Positions 8,498 to 17,354 of a stretch of DNA of 64,000 nucleotides are shown piece after piece. Each line of letters begins with the position of its first letter. The stretch's first letter is position 1. Source of the DNA: an uncultured Sulfitobacter sp. (GTDB taxonomy: Bacteria > Pseudomonadota > Alphaproteobacteria > Rhodobacterales > Rhodobacteraceae); assembly GCF_947499945.1 (NCBI RefSeq), contig NZ_CANMQD010000003.1:62001-126000 (forward strand). Direction: 5' to 3'. Position numbers and translations under genes: made by a program. Under the pieces are notes generated by a model that did not search any database, was not told where the DNA came from, and saw nothing but the letters and a program-made list of their open reading frames with translations.

Positions 8498-10566
8498 GGG
8501 TTTTCCCTTTCGATCACGGTATTGCCGAAGGTGTCCACGCGGCCAGCAAGGTCAGGCTCAATGAGGACGGTGGTGTCGGGCTGCTCGAGAATGGCAGGGC
8601 CGGAGATGACGGCACCCACAGGCAACTCAAGGCGCGCGTAAATCTTGGTCTCGTGCCATGCGCCGCCGAAATACACTTGCCGCGTGTCGCGCAAGGCCGC
8701 CTCCACAGAGCCGCCTTTGGGGGCCAGTGTCGACAGATCAAAGCGCGGCCGCTTGCCTGTGACGGCAGAGCGTAAGTTGATCACGCGGCGCACGCCACCT
8801 GCCAGCAGACGGCCATAGGTGGCGCGGTAGGCGGTATCGAATGCCTCTCCAATCGCGCCTTCGGTGGGTGCTACCACGGTGCCATCCACAACGAGCACAG
8901 TGAGCGGTACACTCACAGTGTGGGTCTGTCCGAGGTAGGCCATATCGAGGGTAAAGGATGTCTCGCGGGCTTCAAATGTTGTGCGCGAGGCGTCAAGCAT
9001 GGCAAGCCCCCGATCCACATGGCGCTGCATATGGGCGGCAAGGGCGTTGGTGTCTATCCCGTCCAGCATTGTGTTGAGCGTTTGCACAAAGTCCTGCCGC
9101 ATGTCGGCAATCACACAGCCCATCGCGGATGTTACACCCGGATAGCGGGGTACAATAGCCCGTGCGAGGCCGACCTCGTCCAGCATCGCACCTGCATGGA
9201 GCGAACCACCCCCGCCAAACGGCATGAAAGCGAACCGCTTGGGATCAAACCCGCGCTCGACCGAGACAAGGCGCAGCGCGCCTGCCATGCGGCTGTTTGC
9301 AACGCGCAAGATCGCTTCGGCAGCGGTGAGGGCATCAAGACCGAGCGGCTTTCCCACATGCTCCTCAATCGCAGTCATGGCTGCATCGACGTCCAGACGG
9401 GTGAGTTTTCCGCCGATGGGATTATCAGGATCGATGCGCCCCAGAACGACATTCGCATCGGTGACGGTGGGCCTTGTGTTGCCTTGGCCATAGGCGACAG
9501 GTCCGGGCGTCGATCCCGCGCTCTCTGGTCCGATGTTGAGCAATCCGCCCTTATCGACCCACGCGATGGAGCCGCCGCCAGCGCCAATCGTCGTAATCTC
9601 GATCATGGGGGAGCGGACGACCATGCCAAAATCAATCGAGGTCTGCTGGCTCAGCATGCTTTGCCCCTGCGCAATCAGGGAGACATCAAAAGACGTGCCG
9701 CCCATGTCGCCAGTAATCACATCAGGAAAACCTGCGGCCTGGGCGATGTAGCCTGCGGCGACAACACCTGCTGCGGGGCCAGAGAGGGCGGTGCGCACGG
9801 GCAGTTTTGTAGCTGTCTCCACATCCATCACGCCGCCATTGGACTGTACGATCATGAACTCGCCAGCAAAGCCGTCGCCCTTCAGGGCAGTCTCAAGGCG
9901 CGCAAGATATCCCGACACTTCAGGCTGGAGATAGGCATTGAGCGCTGTGGTCGAGAACCGCTCGAACTCCCGAATTTCGGGCAGGATTTCGGAGGAGCAA
10001 GAGACATGGGCATTGGGCCAGACGTCGCGCACGGCAGCGACTGCCAATGCCTCGTTCTCGGGATTGGCGTAGGCATTGGCAAAGAGGACGGCCACGGCAA
10101 GGCAGTCGTCATCCATGAGTTGTTGTGCTGCTGTGCGCACCGCATCGAGATCGACGGGCATGCGGATCGTGCCGTCTGCAAGCGTGCGCTCAGGCACTTC
10201 CAAGCGCTGGGCGCGATCCACGATAGGCGTGAAATCACCCCGCAAGCCCCATGTGCGGGGACGGTCGCGGCGGCGCATTTCCAGCACGTCACGCAGACCT
10301 TCGGTGGTGATGATGCCGATCTTGGCTCCTTTGCGCTCTAGAAGCGCATTGGTGCCAGCGGTCGTGCCATGCACCACAACGGAAACGCCGCCAAGATCAT
10401 CCACACGCGAACCAATCCCGCTGAGAAAGCCCGCGGACTGGTCGGGGCGCGAGGTGGGGACTTTGGCGACTTCGGCAAGGCCCGTTGCCTCATCAAGGAC
10501 AAAGATATCTGTGAAAGTGCCGCCAACATCTACGCCGATCATTTTGTTCATTGGCATCTTGCTCAT
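8494..10566 (-). CDS. hyuA: Hydantoinase/oxoprolinase family protein, subunit A (HyuA)
   Basis: A 690-residue subunit of an ATP-dependent cyclic-amide hydrolase of the N-methylhydantoinase/5-oxoprolinase/acetone carboxylase family. The N-terminal ASKHA-type phosphate loop IGVDVGGTFTDIF is at about residues 9-21, and the second phosphate motif MGGTSFDVS and GAGGGSIAW lie in the middle of the protein. The start chosen overlaps the hyuB stop by 4 bases (ATGA); the longer frame adds six residues. HyuA and HyuB normally form a complex. The exact ring or substrate opened cannot be told. Confidence 0.9.
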   Translation of the reverse strand: MSKMPMNKMIGVDVGGTFTDIFVLDEATGLAEVAKVPTSRPDQSAGFLSGIGSRVDDLGGVSVVVHGTTAGTNALLERKGAKIGIITTEGLRDVLEMRRRDRPRTWGLRGDFTPIVDRAQRLEVPERTLADGTIRMPVDLDAVRTAAQQLMDDDCLAVAVLFANAYANPENEALAVAAVRDVWPNAHVSCSSEILPEIREFERFSTTALNAYLQPEVSGYLARLETALKGDGFAGEFMIVQSNGGVMDVETATKLPVRTALSGPAAGVVAAGYIAQAAGFPDVITGDMGGTSFDVSLIAQGQSMLSQQTSIDFGMVVRSPMIEITTIGAGGGSIAWVDKGGLLNIGPESAGSTPGPVAYGQGNTRPTVTDANVVLGRIDPDNPIGGKLTRLDVDAAMTAIEEHVGKPLGLDALTAAEAILRVANSRMAGALRLVSVERGFDPKRFAFMPFGGGGSLHAGAMLDEVGLARAIVPRYPGVTSAMGCVIADMRQDFVQTLNTMLDGIDTNALAAHMQRHVDRGLAMLDASRTTFEARETSFTLDMAYLGQTHTVSVPLTVLVVDGTVVAPTEGAIGEAFDTAYRATYGRLLAGGVRRVINLRSAVTGKRPRFDLSTLAPKGGSVEAALRDTRQVYFGGAWHETKIYARLELPVGAVISGPAILEQPDTTVLIEPDLAGRVDTFGNTVIERENP

Positions 10567-12260
10567 TGGGGGACCTCCTGCCATGCGGTGCCGTATGTTT
10601 CGTTCGCCTTCTGTGCGCTGACCAGTCCTGCGGCCACGTCTCGTGCCACTGCGGCAGGCGCGCGCGCGGAGGCGGGGCCATAGCCGCCGCCGCCGGGCGT
10701 TTCCAACCGCACGGATTGCCCTTGCTCCAACCGGATGCCAACCATCTTGGAGGCCATCGGCGGGTTGTGCCAGCCATCCGACTGCTCATAGCTGAACACA
10801 TTCAGCGCGGCATCTCCGCCACCCGCCACACCAGTGGGGGCATAACGCCCACGCTCCCCGAACAGAAACGCCTTTGCGCCGTTCCCCTCAAGCACTTCGA
10901 TCTCGTAGACTGCACCAAGTCCGCCACGGTGCGTGCCAGCGCCTGCGCTGTCAGGGCGCAGGGCCCATTGTTTGAACATCACCGGATAGGCCGCCTCAAG
11001 AATTTCCATGGGCGGGATCGTGGCCGTGGAGATCGGCGCATTGCCGTGGTTCAGGCCGTCCCCCTCAATCGATCCGCCATGCCCACCGCCATAAAAGCTG
11101 AACATGACCCAAGGTTTGCCATTGTCGCGTGTGCCTGAAATCGAGAGCGCGTTGATCGTGCCGTAGGCATTGGCGACCACACGCTCGGGCGCTGCTCCCG
11201 CAGCGGCGGCAAAGATCACGTCAATCATGCGCAGGATTGTCTCGGTGTACCCGCCAACGGGCGCGGGGAAGGGGGCTGAGAGGAGTGACCCTTCGGGTAT
11301 CTTGACGGTAATGGGCCGCATCACACCTGAATTTGCAGGCAGGGCGGGGAAGATATGTTTGATGGCCACATAGGCCGTGGCCACAGCCGTTGGCAGGGCG
11401 ATGTTCACAGGTCCTGCACAGCGCGGGGCGGTCCCTTCAAAATCAAGTGTCATCGTATCGCCTAAAATCTCCAACGCGACAGTGATCGGTAAGGGGACAT
11501 CGGTGATGCCATCGTTGTCGAGGTAGTCTGTCGCCGTCCAGCGCCCGTCAGGGAGCGTTGTCAGTTCCGCACGCATCAAAGTCTCGGCGCTGTTTTGCAA
11601 TGCATCCAGAGCAGCGCGAACAGTGTCTGCACCATAATCAGCCAGCAATTCATCCATACGGCGTACACCAAGGTCGAGCGCTCCAAGCTGGCCGTTGAGA
11701 TCACCTTGGGCTGATTGCGGCAGGCGCGTGTTGCGCATAAGGATGTCGATGATGTCGGTCTGAATCACTCCAGCCTTAGCCAGACGCACCGGCGGGAGCA
11801 CGAACGCCTCTTGGAACGCATCTGTGGCGGCGGGATTGTAGTTGCCCGGGACTGCGCCGCCCACGTCATGCCAATGACCGACAGAAGCGAGATAGCAAAA
11901 CAGTTTTTCCTGATGATAGTAGGGGCGCACAAGGCGCATATCGCTCAGATGTGTGCCGCCCAGATGGGCATCATTGAAGATATAGATATCGCCGTCCTCA
12001 AGATCGCCATTCTCGGCGGCCTTGTCGATTACGGCCTTTACTGCGAAGCTCATCACACCGACAAAGATGGGCAAGCCTGATTTACCTTGTACCAGCGTAT
12101 CGCCAGAGACAGCATGGTAAAGGCCGTGGCTTGCATCATGTGCTTCTGCGATGATGGGATTGAAGGCTGCGCGAAACAGGGTTGCGTCCATCTCGTCTGC
12201 TATCTGCTCCATCCGGCCCGCCAGAACGGCCAGCGTTATGGGATCAATCTTAGCGCTCAT
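10563..12260 (-). CDS. hyuB: Hydantoinase B/oxoprolinase family protein, subunit B (HyuB)
   Basis: The 565-residue partner of HyuA. The family start (DPITLAVLAGRMEQIADEMD at residues 6-25) is clear, and GGYTETILRMIDVIFAA and YGGGHGGSIEGDGLNHGN are family motifs in the C-terminal half. The glycine-rich tail LETPGGGGYGPA near the C-terminus is also typical. It overlaps the tautomerase-fusion gene by 4 bases and HyuA by 4 bases. ATP-dependent hydrolysis or carboxylation of a cyclic or carbonyl substrate is the family role; the substrate is open. Confidence 0.9.
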   Translation of the reverse strand: MSAKIDPITLAVLAGRMEQIADEMDATLFRAAFNPIIAEAHDASHGLYHAVSGDTLVQGKSGLPIFVGVMSFAVKAVIDKAAENGDLEDGDIYIFNDAHLGGTHLSDMRLVRPYYHQEKLFCYLASVGHWHDVGGAVPGNYNPAATDAFQEAFVLPPVRLAKAGVIQTDIIDILMRNTRLPQSAQGDLNGQLGALDLGVRRMDELLADYGADTVRAALDALQNSAETLMRAELTTLPDGRWTATDYLDNDGITDVPLPITVALEILGDTMTLDFEGTAPRCAGPVNIALPTAVATAYVAIKHIFPALPANSGVMRPITVKIPEGSLLSAPFPAPVGGYTETILRMIDVIFAAAAGAAPERVVANAYGTINALSISGTRDNGKPWVMFSFYGGGHGGSIEGDGLNHGNAPISTATIPPMEILEAAYPVMFKQWALRPDSAGAGTHRGGLGAVYEIEVLEGNGAKAFLFGERGRYAPTGVAGGGDAALNVFSYEQSDGWHNPPMASKMVGIRLEQGQSVRLETPGGGGYGPASARAPAAVARDVAAGLVSAQKANETYGTAWQEVPQ

Positions 12261-12823
12261 GTTATTCCCTTATGCTCGGATATATCGTTCCAGACGTCCT
12301 GCCGCGTGAGCAGCCCTTCGGTCACTTCAAATCGGTCGATAAATCGGATGCCCTCGAAAGCGGTGCCGTCAGGCCACTCGCCACTCAGGGTACCGCGGCA
12401 ATAGACGATCGCCTGCGCGCCCTCGGACTGCATCGCGTCAAACCCGTCGTAAGTCTTGGTCACAAAGCGGTAGCGGGGGGCAGCCCAGTCAATGAGCGCT
12501 TCAAGGCTTTGCATTTGCTTGCTGCCCGGGAATGTCATGGTGAAGCCAAGGCCAAGCATGGATTGCGCTGTTTCCAGATCGCGGTCCTGCATCGCGGTAA
12601 GGAAGCGGCGGACTAAGTCAGACGGATCAGGCAGGGCCGGGGTTGGTGTCCGGTGTTGGCGTCCGCGCATATACGCGCTGCGCGGCATCTCATGGATCAT
12701 CAGGGTCACAGCCTCGGGGGGTGCTGGTACAACGATACGGATCGCGTCAGTCAGAGCCTCACCCATGCGGGTTTTGTCTGCGTCGTTGTATCCCTCAAGG
12801 ATATGGAGTTCGATTATTGGCAT
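12257..12823 (-). CDS. 4-oxalocrotonate tautomerase domain fused to a SnoaL/NTF2-like domain
   Basis: First gene of the minus-strand catabolic operon, 188 residues. The start is set by the family: after Met removal the catalytic Pro-1 is exposed (MPIIELHILEGY), with a GGAGAG ribosome site just upstream; the longer open frame is not used. Residues 1-62 form a 4-OT-type tautomerase. Residues about 75-188 look like a cone-shaped SnoaL/NTF2 domain (DLVRRFLTAMQDRDLETAQS then YDGFDAM and FIDRFEVTEGLLTRQDVWND). The fusion could couple keto-enol tautomerisation to a second isomerase or hydrolase step. The gene is divergent from the GntR regulator. Confidence 0.8.
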   Translation of the reverse strand: MPIIELHILEGYNDADKTRMGEALTDAIRIVVPAPPEAVTLMIHEMPRSAYMRGRQHRTPTPALPDPSDLVRRFLTAMQDRDLETAQSMLGLGFTMTFPGSKQMQSLEALIDWAAPRYRFVTKTYDGFDAMQSEGAQAIVYCRGTLSGEWPDGTAFEGIRFIDRFEVTEGLLTRQDVWNDISEHKGIT

Positions 12824-12840
12824 GCCACTCTCCGCAAAAG

Positions 12841-12877
12841 CTGTATTTTCTATAATACAGATATCTATATAGAGATA
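12841..12877. promoter_or_regulatory. Candidate GntR operator region: two adjacent inverted repeats
   Basis: In the 143-base divergent gap, positions 12841-12860 form a perfect inverted repeat CTGTAT-N8-ATACAG, followed by TATCT-N6-AGATA at 12862-12877. The region is AT-rich against a GC-rich background and lies just upstream of the tautomerase-fusion gene and about 90-125 bases before gntR. This is the natural site for the neighbouring GntR/UTRA protein to control both operons. Binding is inferred. Confidence 0.55.
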
Positions 12878-12966
12878 GGACAAATATTTTCGCGCCTGCA
12901 ATACAGTTTTCTTGCATTTAGCCAAAACGCCGTTAGTCTCAAGGCGAAATGGGAGCTTGATCTGCA

Positions 12967-13782
12967 ATGTCTGCCAATCCTACAGGTCCATCAGTGAGCA
13001 GCCTTCCGGAGGGAGGAAAGGCGCGACGCGTCTATCTACAGCTGCTTGATGGTATCACGCGCGGCACCTATCCTGACGGGGCAGTCCTTCCTGCCGAGCA
13101 AAAGTTCGCGGTCGAACTTGATGTATCGCGGGTCACGCTGCGTCGTGCGCTGGATGCGCTTGAGAGTGAGGGGCTGATTGACCGACGCGCGGGCGCGGGG
13201 ACGCGGGTGCGCAAACCTGCACAGCGCCCCTCGATGGCGGCGGATTTTACAAATTTGATGCCACAAGTTGTCCAGATGGGCCACGAGACGACAGTGCGGT
13301 TATTATCGTTCAGCTATGGTATGCCGCCCGCCGCTGTGGCTGAGGCGATGCAAATGTCCCAGACTTCCAATGTGCAAACAGCCGTGCGCCTGCGCCTGAT
13401 AGAAGGGCAGCCGTTTTCGCACCTCACGACTTATGTTCCCGAACACATTGCGCAGAATTACTCTGAATCAGAACTGGCCACGTCGCCTCTGTTTCGTTTG
13501 CTTGAACGCTCTGGCGTTGAGGTGGAGACGGCAGACCAAAGCGTAAGTGCAACGCTCGCCTCGCCCGATGTGGCGGGACATCTGGGGCTGAGCGTTGGTG
13601 CGCCGCTCTTGATGCTGAACCGTGTGGTGCGGGATGCACAAGGGCGGGGTGTCGAATACCTCGCCGCCCTCTACCGGCCCGATATGTTCAAGCTGGAAAT
13701 GACGCTGAGCCGTGTGGGCGCTGGCGATGCGCGCCATTGGGAGCCTGTGGTGAACCCCACACGCGCGGAGGCGGCTGAATGA
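12967..13782 (+). CDS. GntR family regulator with UTRA ligand domain
   Basis: A 271-residue regulator. The winged helix-turn-helix spans about residues 18-83 (LPAEQKFAVELDVSRVTLRR is the recognition core), and residues about 95-255 match the UTRA effector domain of the HutC subfamily. It begins a plus-strand operon and overlaps the LeuC-like gene by 4 bases. Divergence from the tautomerase/hyu operon and the inverted repeats between them suggest it represses both sides until a pathway ligand binds. Confidence 0.9.
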   Translation: MSANPTGPSVSSLPEGGKARRVYLQLLDGITRGTYPDGAVLPAEQKFAVELDVSRVTLRRALDALESEGLIDRRAGAGTRVRKPAQRPSMAADFTNLMPQVVQMGHETTVRLLSFSYGMPPAAVAEAMQMSQTSNVQTAVRLRLIEGQPFSHLTTYVPEHIAQNYSESELATSPLFRLLERSGVEVETADQSVSATLASPDVAGHLGLSVGAPLLMLNRVVRDAQGRGVEYLAALYRPDMFKLEMTLSRVGAGDARHWEPVVNPTRAEAAE

Positions 13783-15161
13783 GTGCGGAGCGCACCCTTT
13801 TGGACAAGTTGTGGGCGGCGCATGAGATCCTGTGCCGTGAGGATGGAACCTCTTTGCTATGGGTGGACAGGCATCTTGTGCACGAAGGGTCGCATCATGC
13901 CTTTGCCAAACTTGCGGATCGCAAGATGACAGTTGCTGAGCCTGCGCTAACCTTTGGTGTTGTGGATCATTATGCGCCCACCCGCGCAGGGGAAGTGGCA
14001 CCCGATATCCGCCGCATGATCAAGACGCTGGGCAAAAATGCCCGCGCCGCAGGTATTAAGCTGTTTGATCTGCATGATCCCGCGCAAGGAATTGTCCATG
14101 TGATTGGGCCAGAGCAGGGGCTGACTTTGCCCGGCATGTTGGTGAATTGCGGCGACAGCCACACCTCGACCCATGGGGCATTTGGTGCGCTGGCCTTTGG
14201 CGTGGGCGCGACCGAAGTGGCCCATATTCTGGCAACTCAGACGATCTGGCAGAAGCGGCCCAAGACGATGCGGATCACGTTTGACGGTGTGCTGGGAGCG
14301 GGTGTTACAGCAAAGGATATGGCGCTGCACTGGATTGCAGCACTTGGCGCGGACGGGGCGCAGGGATACGCGGTTGAATATGCTGGCGACGCGGTGCGGG
14401 CGCTATCTATGGAAGGGCGTATGACCCTATGCAACCTCAGCATCGAAGGCGGTGCGCGTATGGGCATGATCGCACCCGATGATGTGACATTTGCCTATCT
14501 TGAGGGCCGCCCTGCGGCTCCCCGTGGTAAGGTTTGGCAAGCAGCGCTGGCCGATTGGCATGCACTACATTCGGATATCGGTGCGTCATTTGACCGTAAG
14601 GAATACTTTGATGCAGACACCATTGCGCCCACAGTTACATGGGGTACGTCACCTGAAGAGGCATTGCCCATCACGGGCCATGTGCCGCGTGATAACGCTG
14701 CCAAAAACATCCATGCGACGCTTGAGTATATGGGGCTGGAGGCGGGGATGCCGTTGAGCCAGATTGCCGTCGATCAGGTCTTTATCGGCTCATGCACAAA
14801 CGGGCGGATCGAGGATTTGCGCATGGCAGCCAAAGTGCTGGAGGGGCGTCGCACCGTTGTGCCGGGCCTTGTCTCACCGGGCTCAATGCAGGTGAAAAAG
14901 CAGGCCGAAGAAGAGGGGCTGGCCCAGATATTTGTGCAGGCGGGTCTGGAATGGGCAGGTGCGGGATGCTCCATGTGCGTGGGCATGAACGGTGATCTGG
15001 TCGAGGCGGGCAAGCGGTGTGCGTCCTCCACGAACCGCAATTTCAAAGGGCGGCAAGGGCGCGGTGCGCGGACCCATTTGATGAGCCCTGCGATGGTCGC
15101 GGCAGCAGCCGTCACAGGGCGTCTGACCGACGTACGCCCTTTGTTGGAGGGGCGGATATGA
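13779..15161 (+). CDS. leuC: 3-isopropylmalate dehydratase large subunit (LeuC family), catabolic paralogue likely
   Basis: The 460-residue Fe-S subunit of an aconitase-family hydro-lyase. The three cluster cysteines are Cys339 (GSCTNGR), Cys397 and Cys400 (AGCSMCVG), and the active-site segment GDSHTSTHGAFGALAFGVG is present. Length is normal for LeuC. It sits in a GntR-TRAP operon, not a leucine operon (no leuA or leuB), so a catabolic hydration such as of citraconate or dimethylmaleate is a reasonable alternative to leucine synthesis. Overlaps of 4 bases link it to gntR and the small subunit. Confidence 0.88.
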   Translation: MSAERTLLDKLWAAHEILCREDGTSLLWVDRHLVHEGSHHAFAKLADRKMTVAEPALTFGVVDHYAPTRAGEVAPDIRRMIKTLGKNARAAGIKLFDLHDPAQGIVHVIGPEQGLTLPGMLVNCGDSHTSTHGAFGALAFGVGATEVAHILATQTIWQKRPKTMRITFDGVLGAGVTAKDMALHWIAALGADGAQGYAVEYAGDAVRALSMEGRMTLCNLSIEGGARMGMIAPDDVTFAYLEGRPAAPRGKVWQAALADWHALHSDIGASFDRKEYFDADTIAPTVTWGTSPEEALPITGHVPRDNAAKNIHATLEYMGLEAGMPLSQIAVDQVFIGSCTNGRIEDLRMAAKVLEGRRTVVPGLVSPGSMQVKKQAEEEGLAQIFVQAGLEWAGAGCSMCVGMNGDLVEAGKRCASSTNRNFKGRQGRGARTHLMSPAMVAAAAVTGRLTDVRPLLEGRI

Positions 15162-15745
15162 ACGGCTGGAAAATCCTGTGTGGCACGGCAATCGCCTTGC
15201 CCCAAAGTAATATCGACACCGATCAGCTTATCCCTGCGCGATTCATGTCACAGCCGCGTAGCGAAGGTTACGGCGACTTCCTTCTCTATGATGTGCGCAA
15301 GGCGCAGCAGGGTCATCCACTTGATCGATCTGCGCCAAAAGTGCTGGTCGCGGGGCGCAATTTTGGCAGCGGTAGCAGCCGTGAGGCGGCGGTCTATGCA
15401 TTGGTCGATTACGGCATTAGCGCCGTTTTTGCGCCGAGTTTTGGCGATATTTTTGCGGGAAATGCTGTGAATAACGGTTTGCTCGCTGCGCAGATTGACG
15501 AGGATGTTGCAGCGACGTTGATCGCCGACATGGGCGAAGGGGCCTGTAAAGCCGAGGTCGATCTTATCTCAGGTCGTGCAATAATTGCAGGGCATGACAT
15601 AGCCTTTGACCTTGATCCGGTGCGCCGTCAGAAATTGATAAACGGCTGGGATGATATCGATCTAACCGCACAGTATTCCGACCAGATAAAGACGTATCGT
15701 GCAGCCCATGTTGCTACGCGCCCGTGGGCCACGCCCGAAATCTAA
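15158..15745 (+). CDS. leuD: 3-isopropylmalate dehydratase small subunit (LeuD family)
   Basis: The 195-residue swivel-domain subunit that completes the hydro-lyase. The start MNGWKILCGTAIALP overlaps leuC by 4 bases; the longer frame is only the shadow of leuC. The family motifs NIDTDQLIPARF (about residues 19-30) and GRNFGSGSSREAAV are intact. LeuC and LeuD form a heterodimer with the Fe-S centre at the interface. As for LeuC, context favours a catabolic substrate. Confidence 0.88.
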   Translation: MNGWKILCGTAIALPQSNIDTDQLIPARFMSQPRSEGYGDFLLYDVRKAQQGHPLDRSAPKVLVAGRNFGSGSSREAAVYALVDYGISAVFAPSFGDIFAGNAVNNGLLAAQIDEDVAATLIADMGEGACKAEVDLISGRAIIAGHDIAFDLDPVRRQKLINGWDDIDLTAQYSDQIKTYRAAHVATRPWATPEI

Positions 15746-15794
15746 ATCACCACCAATGGCGCAAAACGCGCCGCTCAATAGGGAGAAAGATAAA

Positions 15795-16793
15795 ATGAAA
15801 CATATACTTATCGGCGGTATTCTTGCCACAACAGCATTGGCAGGAACGGCCTATGCCCAAGAAACAATCACAGCCGTTCATGCCTTTCCTGAATCGCTGA
15901 TCTACACCAAATCCTTTCTCGAGTTTGTCGATAAGGTGAACGCCGCCGGCGAGGGCGTCGTGCAAATCGAAGTGCGCGGCGGACCAGAGGCCATCGGCAT
16001 GTTCCAGCAGCCTGACGCGGTCCGCTCTGGTGTGGTTGATATGGTTTACACACCGGGCAGCTTTTATGCGGGTGCCTTGCCGGAAAAAGACGCTCTTGTG
16101 ACGTCGAACAAAGTCGCTTCTGAAGTGCGCGAGAATGGCGGGATAGAGTTGATCGACCAGATCCACCAAGAGAAGATGGGGGTTAAATACCTAGGCTGGT
16201 TCGACTCTGGTGTGTGTTACAACCTTTGGACGCGCGATGCTCCAACGCTGGACGACGGCGGCAATCTTGATGTTAGCGGTCTCAAACTGCGCGGCAATGC
16301 GGTCTATAACGCCTTCTTCTCTGACTATCTGGGCGCACAAGTAATCGACTTGCCCACAACCGAAGTTTACTCCGCGCTGGAGCGTGGCGTGGTGGATGCA
16401 ACGGGTTGGACGCAGATCGGTTTGATCGATCTCAAGTGGAACGAGTTTCTGAACTACCGCATTGAGCCGTGTTTTTTCTCCACTGACCTTGGTACCATCG
16501 TAAACCTTGAGAAGTGGAACAGCCTGTCTGAAGAAGCCCGTACAATCGTACAGGACGTGGCGATTGCGCATGAAGCGGAATCTGCATCTAAACTCGGCGC
16601 TGTGCGCGATGAGGATTTCGCAGCACTCGAGGCGGCAGGCATGGAAGTTGTGACGCTGGAGGGTGCAGCAGCAGATGCCTATCTCGAAGCGGCAGTCTCC
16701 AACACATGGGACCGCATGAAGACGCTGATGGAAGAAAGCCCGCAGGGTGCTGGCAACTTCGACAAGCTCATCGAGCTCTTCTACACCAAGTAA
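15795..16793 (+). CDS. dctP: TRAP transporter solute-binding protein, DctP type
   Basis: Periplasmic receptor of 332 residues for a sodium-driven TRAP transporter. The start ATG has a GGGAGAAAG ribosome site, and a signal peptide ends at TAYA before QETI (about residue 21). The family's carboxylate-binding region is seen around GLKLRGNAVYNAFF, followed by LPTTEVYSALERGVVDATGW, a typical DctP segment. Its place between the hydro-lyase genes and the membrane subunits suggests that it captures the organic acid broken down by this locus. Confidence 0.93.
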   Translation: MKHILIGGILATTALAGTAYAQETITAVHAFPESLIYTKSFLEFVDKVNAAGEGVVQIEVRGGPEAIGMFQQPDAVRSGVVDMVYTPGSFYAGALPEKDALVTSNKVASEVRENGGIELIDQIHQEKMGVKYLGWFDSGVCYNLWTRDAPTLDDGGNLDVSGLKLRGNAVYNAFFSDYLGAQVIDLPTTEVYSALERGVVDATGWTQIGLIDLKWNEFLNYRIEPCFFSTDLGTIVNLEKWNSLSEEARTIVQDVAIAHEAESASKLGAVRDEDFAALEAAGMEVVTLEGAAADAYLEAAVSNTWDRMKTLMEESPQGAGNFDKLIELFYTK

Positions 16794-16800
16794 AAACCAA

Positions 16801-16827
16801 GCGCGCCGCAAGATTTCTGCGGCGCGC
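16801..16827 (+). terminator. Intercistronic hairpin after dctP
   Basis: A perfect 10-bp stem (GCGCGCCGCA against TGCGGCGCGC) with a 7-base loop, 8 bases past the dctP stop and 21 bases before dctQ. The following ATCTTTG is weakly T-rich. Most likely a partial terminator or RNase barrier that keeps dctP product in excess over the membrane subunits. Confidence 0.7.
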
Positions 16828-16847
16828 ATCTTTGTCAGGGGTGTAAA

Positions 16848-17354
16848 ATGAACGTGATCGGCAGGCTCTATCTGGGAGTGTTATACGCGATGGCGGGTAT
16901 TGCGTGTGCAATGCTGATCTGGCTCATGATCTCGGTTGTGACATCGGTCATAATGCGCAATTTGGGGCTACAGCCCTTTGCGTGGCTCTTTACTTCCTCC
17001 GAATATGCGATCCTGTACATGACCATGCTCGGTGCGCCGTGGCTGGTGCGCGAAAAGGGGCATGTGCATATCGAGTTGGTGACTGCTGTCCTTCCCGCGC
17101 CTGCACGCCGGTTTATGAGCCGCAGCGTGGCGGCGCTTTGTGTTGCAGTTTGCGGACTGCTCGCGTGGAAGGGGGGTGAGTTGATGCTTACCAACATAGC
17201 ACGCAATGACCTTGACGTGCGCGCTTATTACTTCCCCAAGTGGATACTCACGGCGGCGTTCCCGATCAGCTTTGGGCTGATGGCGGTTGAGTTCAGCCGC
17301 TTTGTCTTTGGCGCTGAACTCATGCACTCTGGCGAAGCAGGAATTCACGAATAA
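16848..17354 (+). CDS. dctQ: TRAP transporter small permease, DctQ type
   Basis: Inner-membrane protein of 168 residues with four hydrophobic segments (about 8-30, 46-62, 85-107 and 125-147), the DctQ plan. The motif PWLVREKGHVHIELV after the second segment is characteristic. Its stop codon overlaps the dctM start (TAATGG), so the two are coupled. Confidence 0.92.
   Translation: MNVIGRLYLGVLYAMAGIACAMLIWLMISVVTSVIMRNLGLQPFAWLFTSSEYAILYMTMLGAPWLVREKGHVHIELVTAVLPAPARRFMSRSVAALCVAVCGLLAWKGGELMLTNIARNDLDVRAYYFPKWILTAAFPISFGLMAVEFSRFVFGAELMHSGEAGIHE

Noticed and set aside
8920..10341. 473-residue plus-strand frame opposite hyuA
   Set aside because: hyuA is intact with clear motifs; the opposite frame results from GC-rich codon use.
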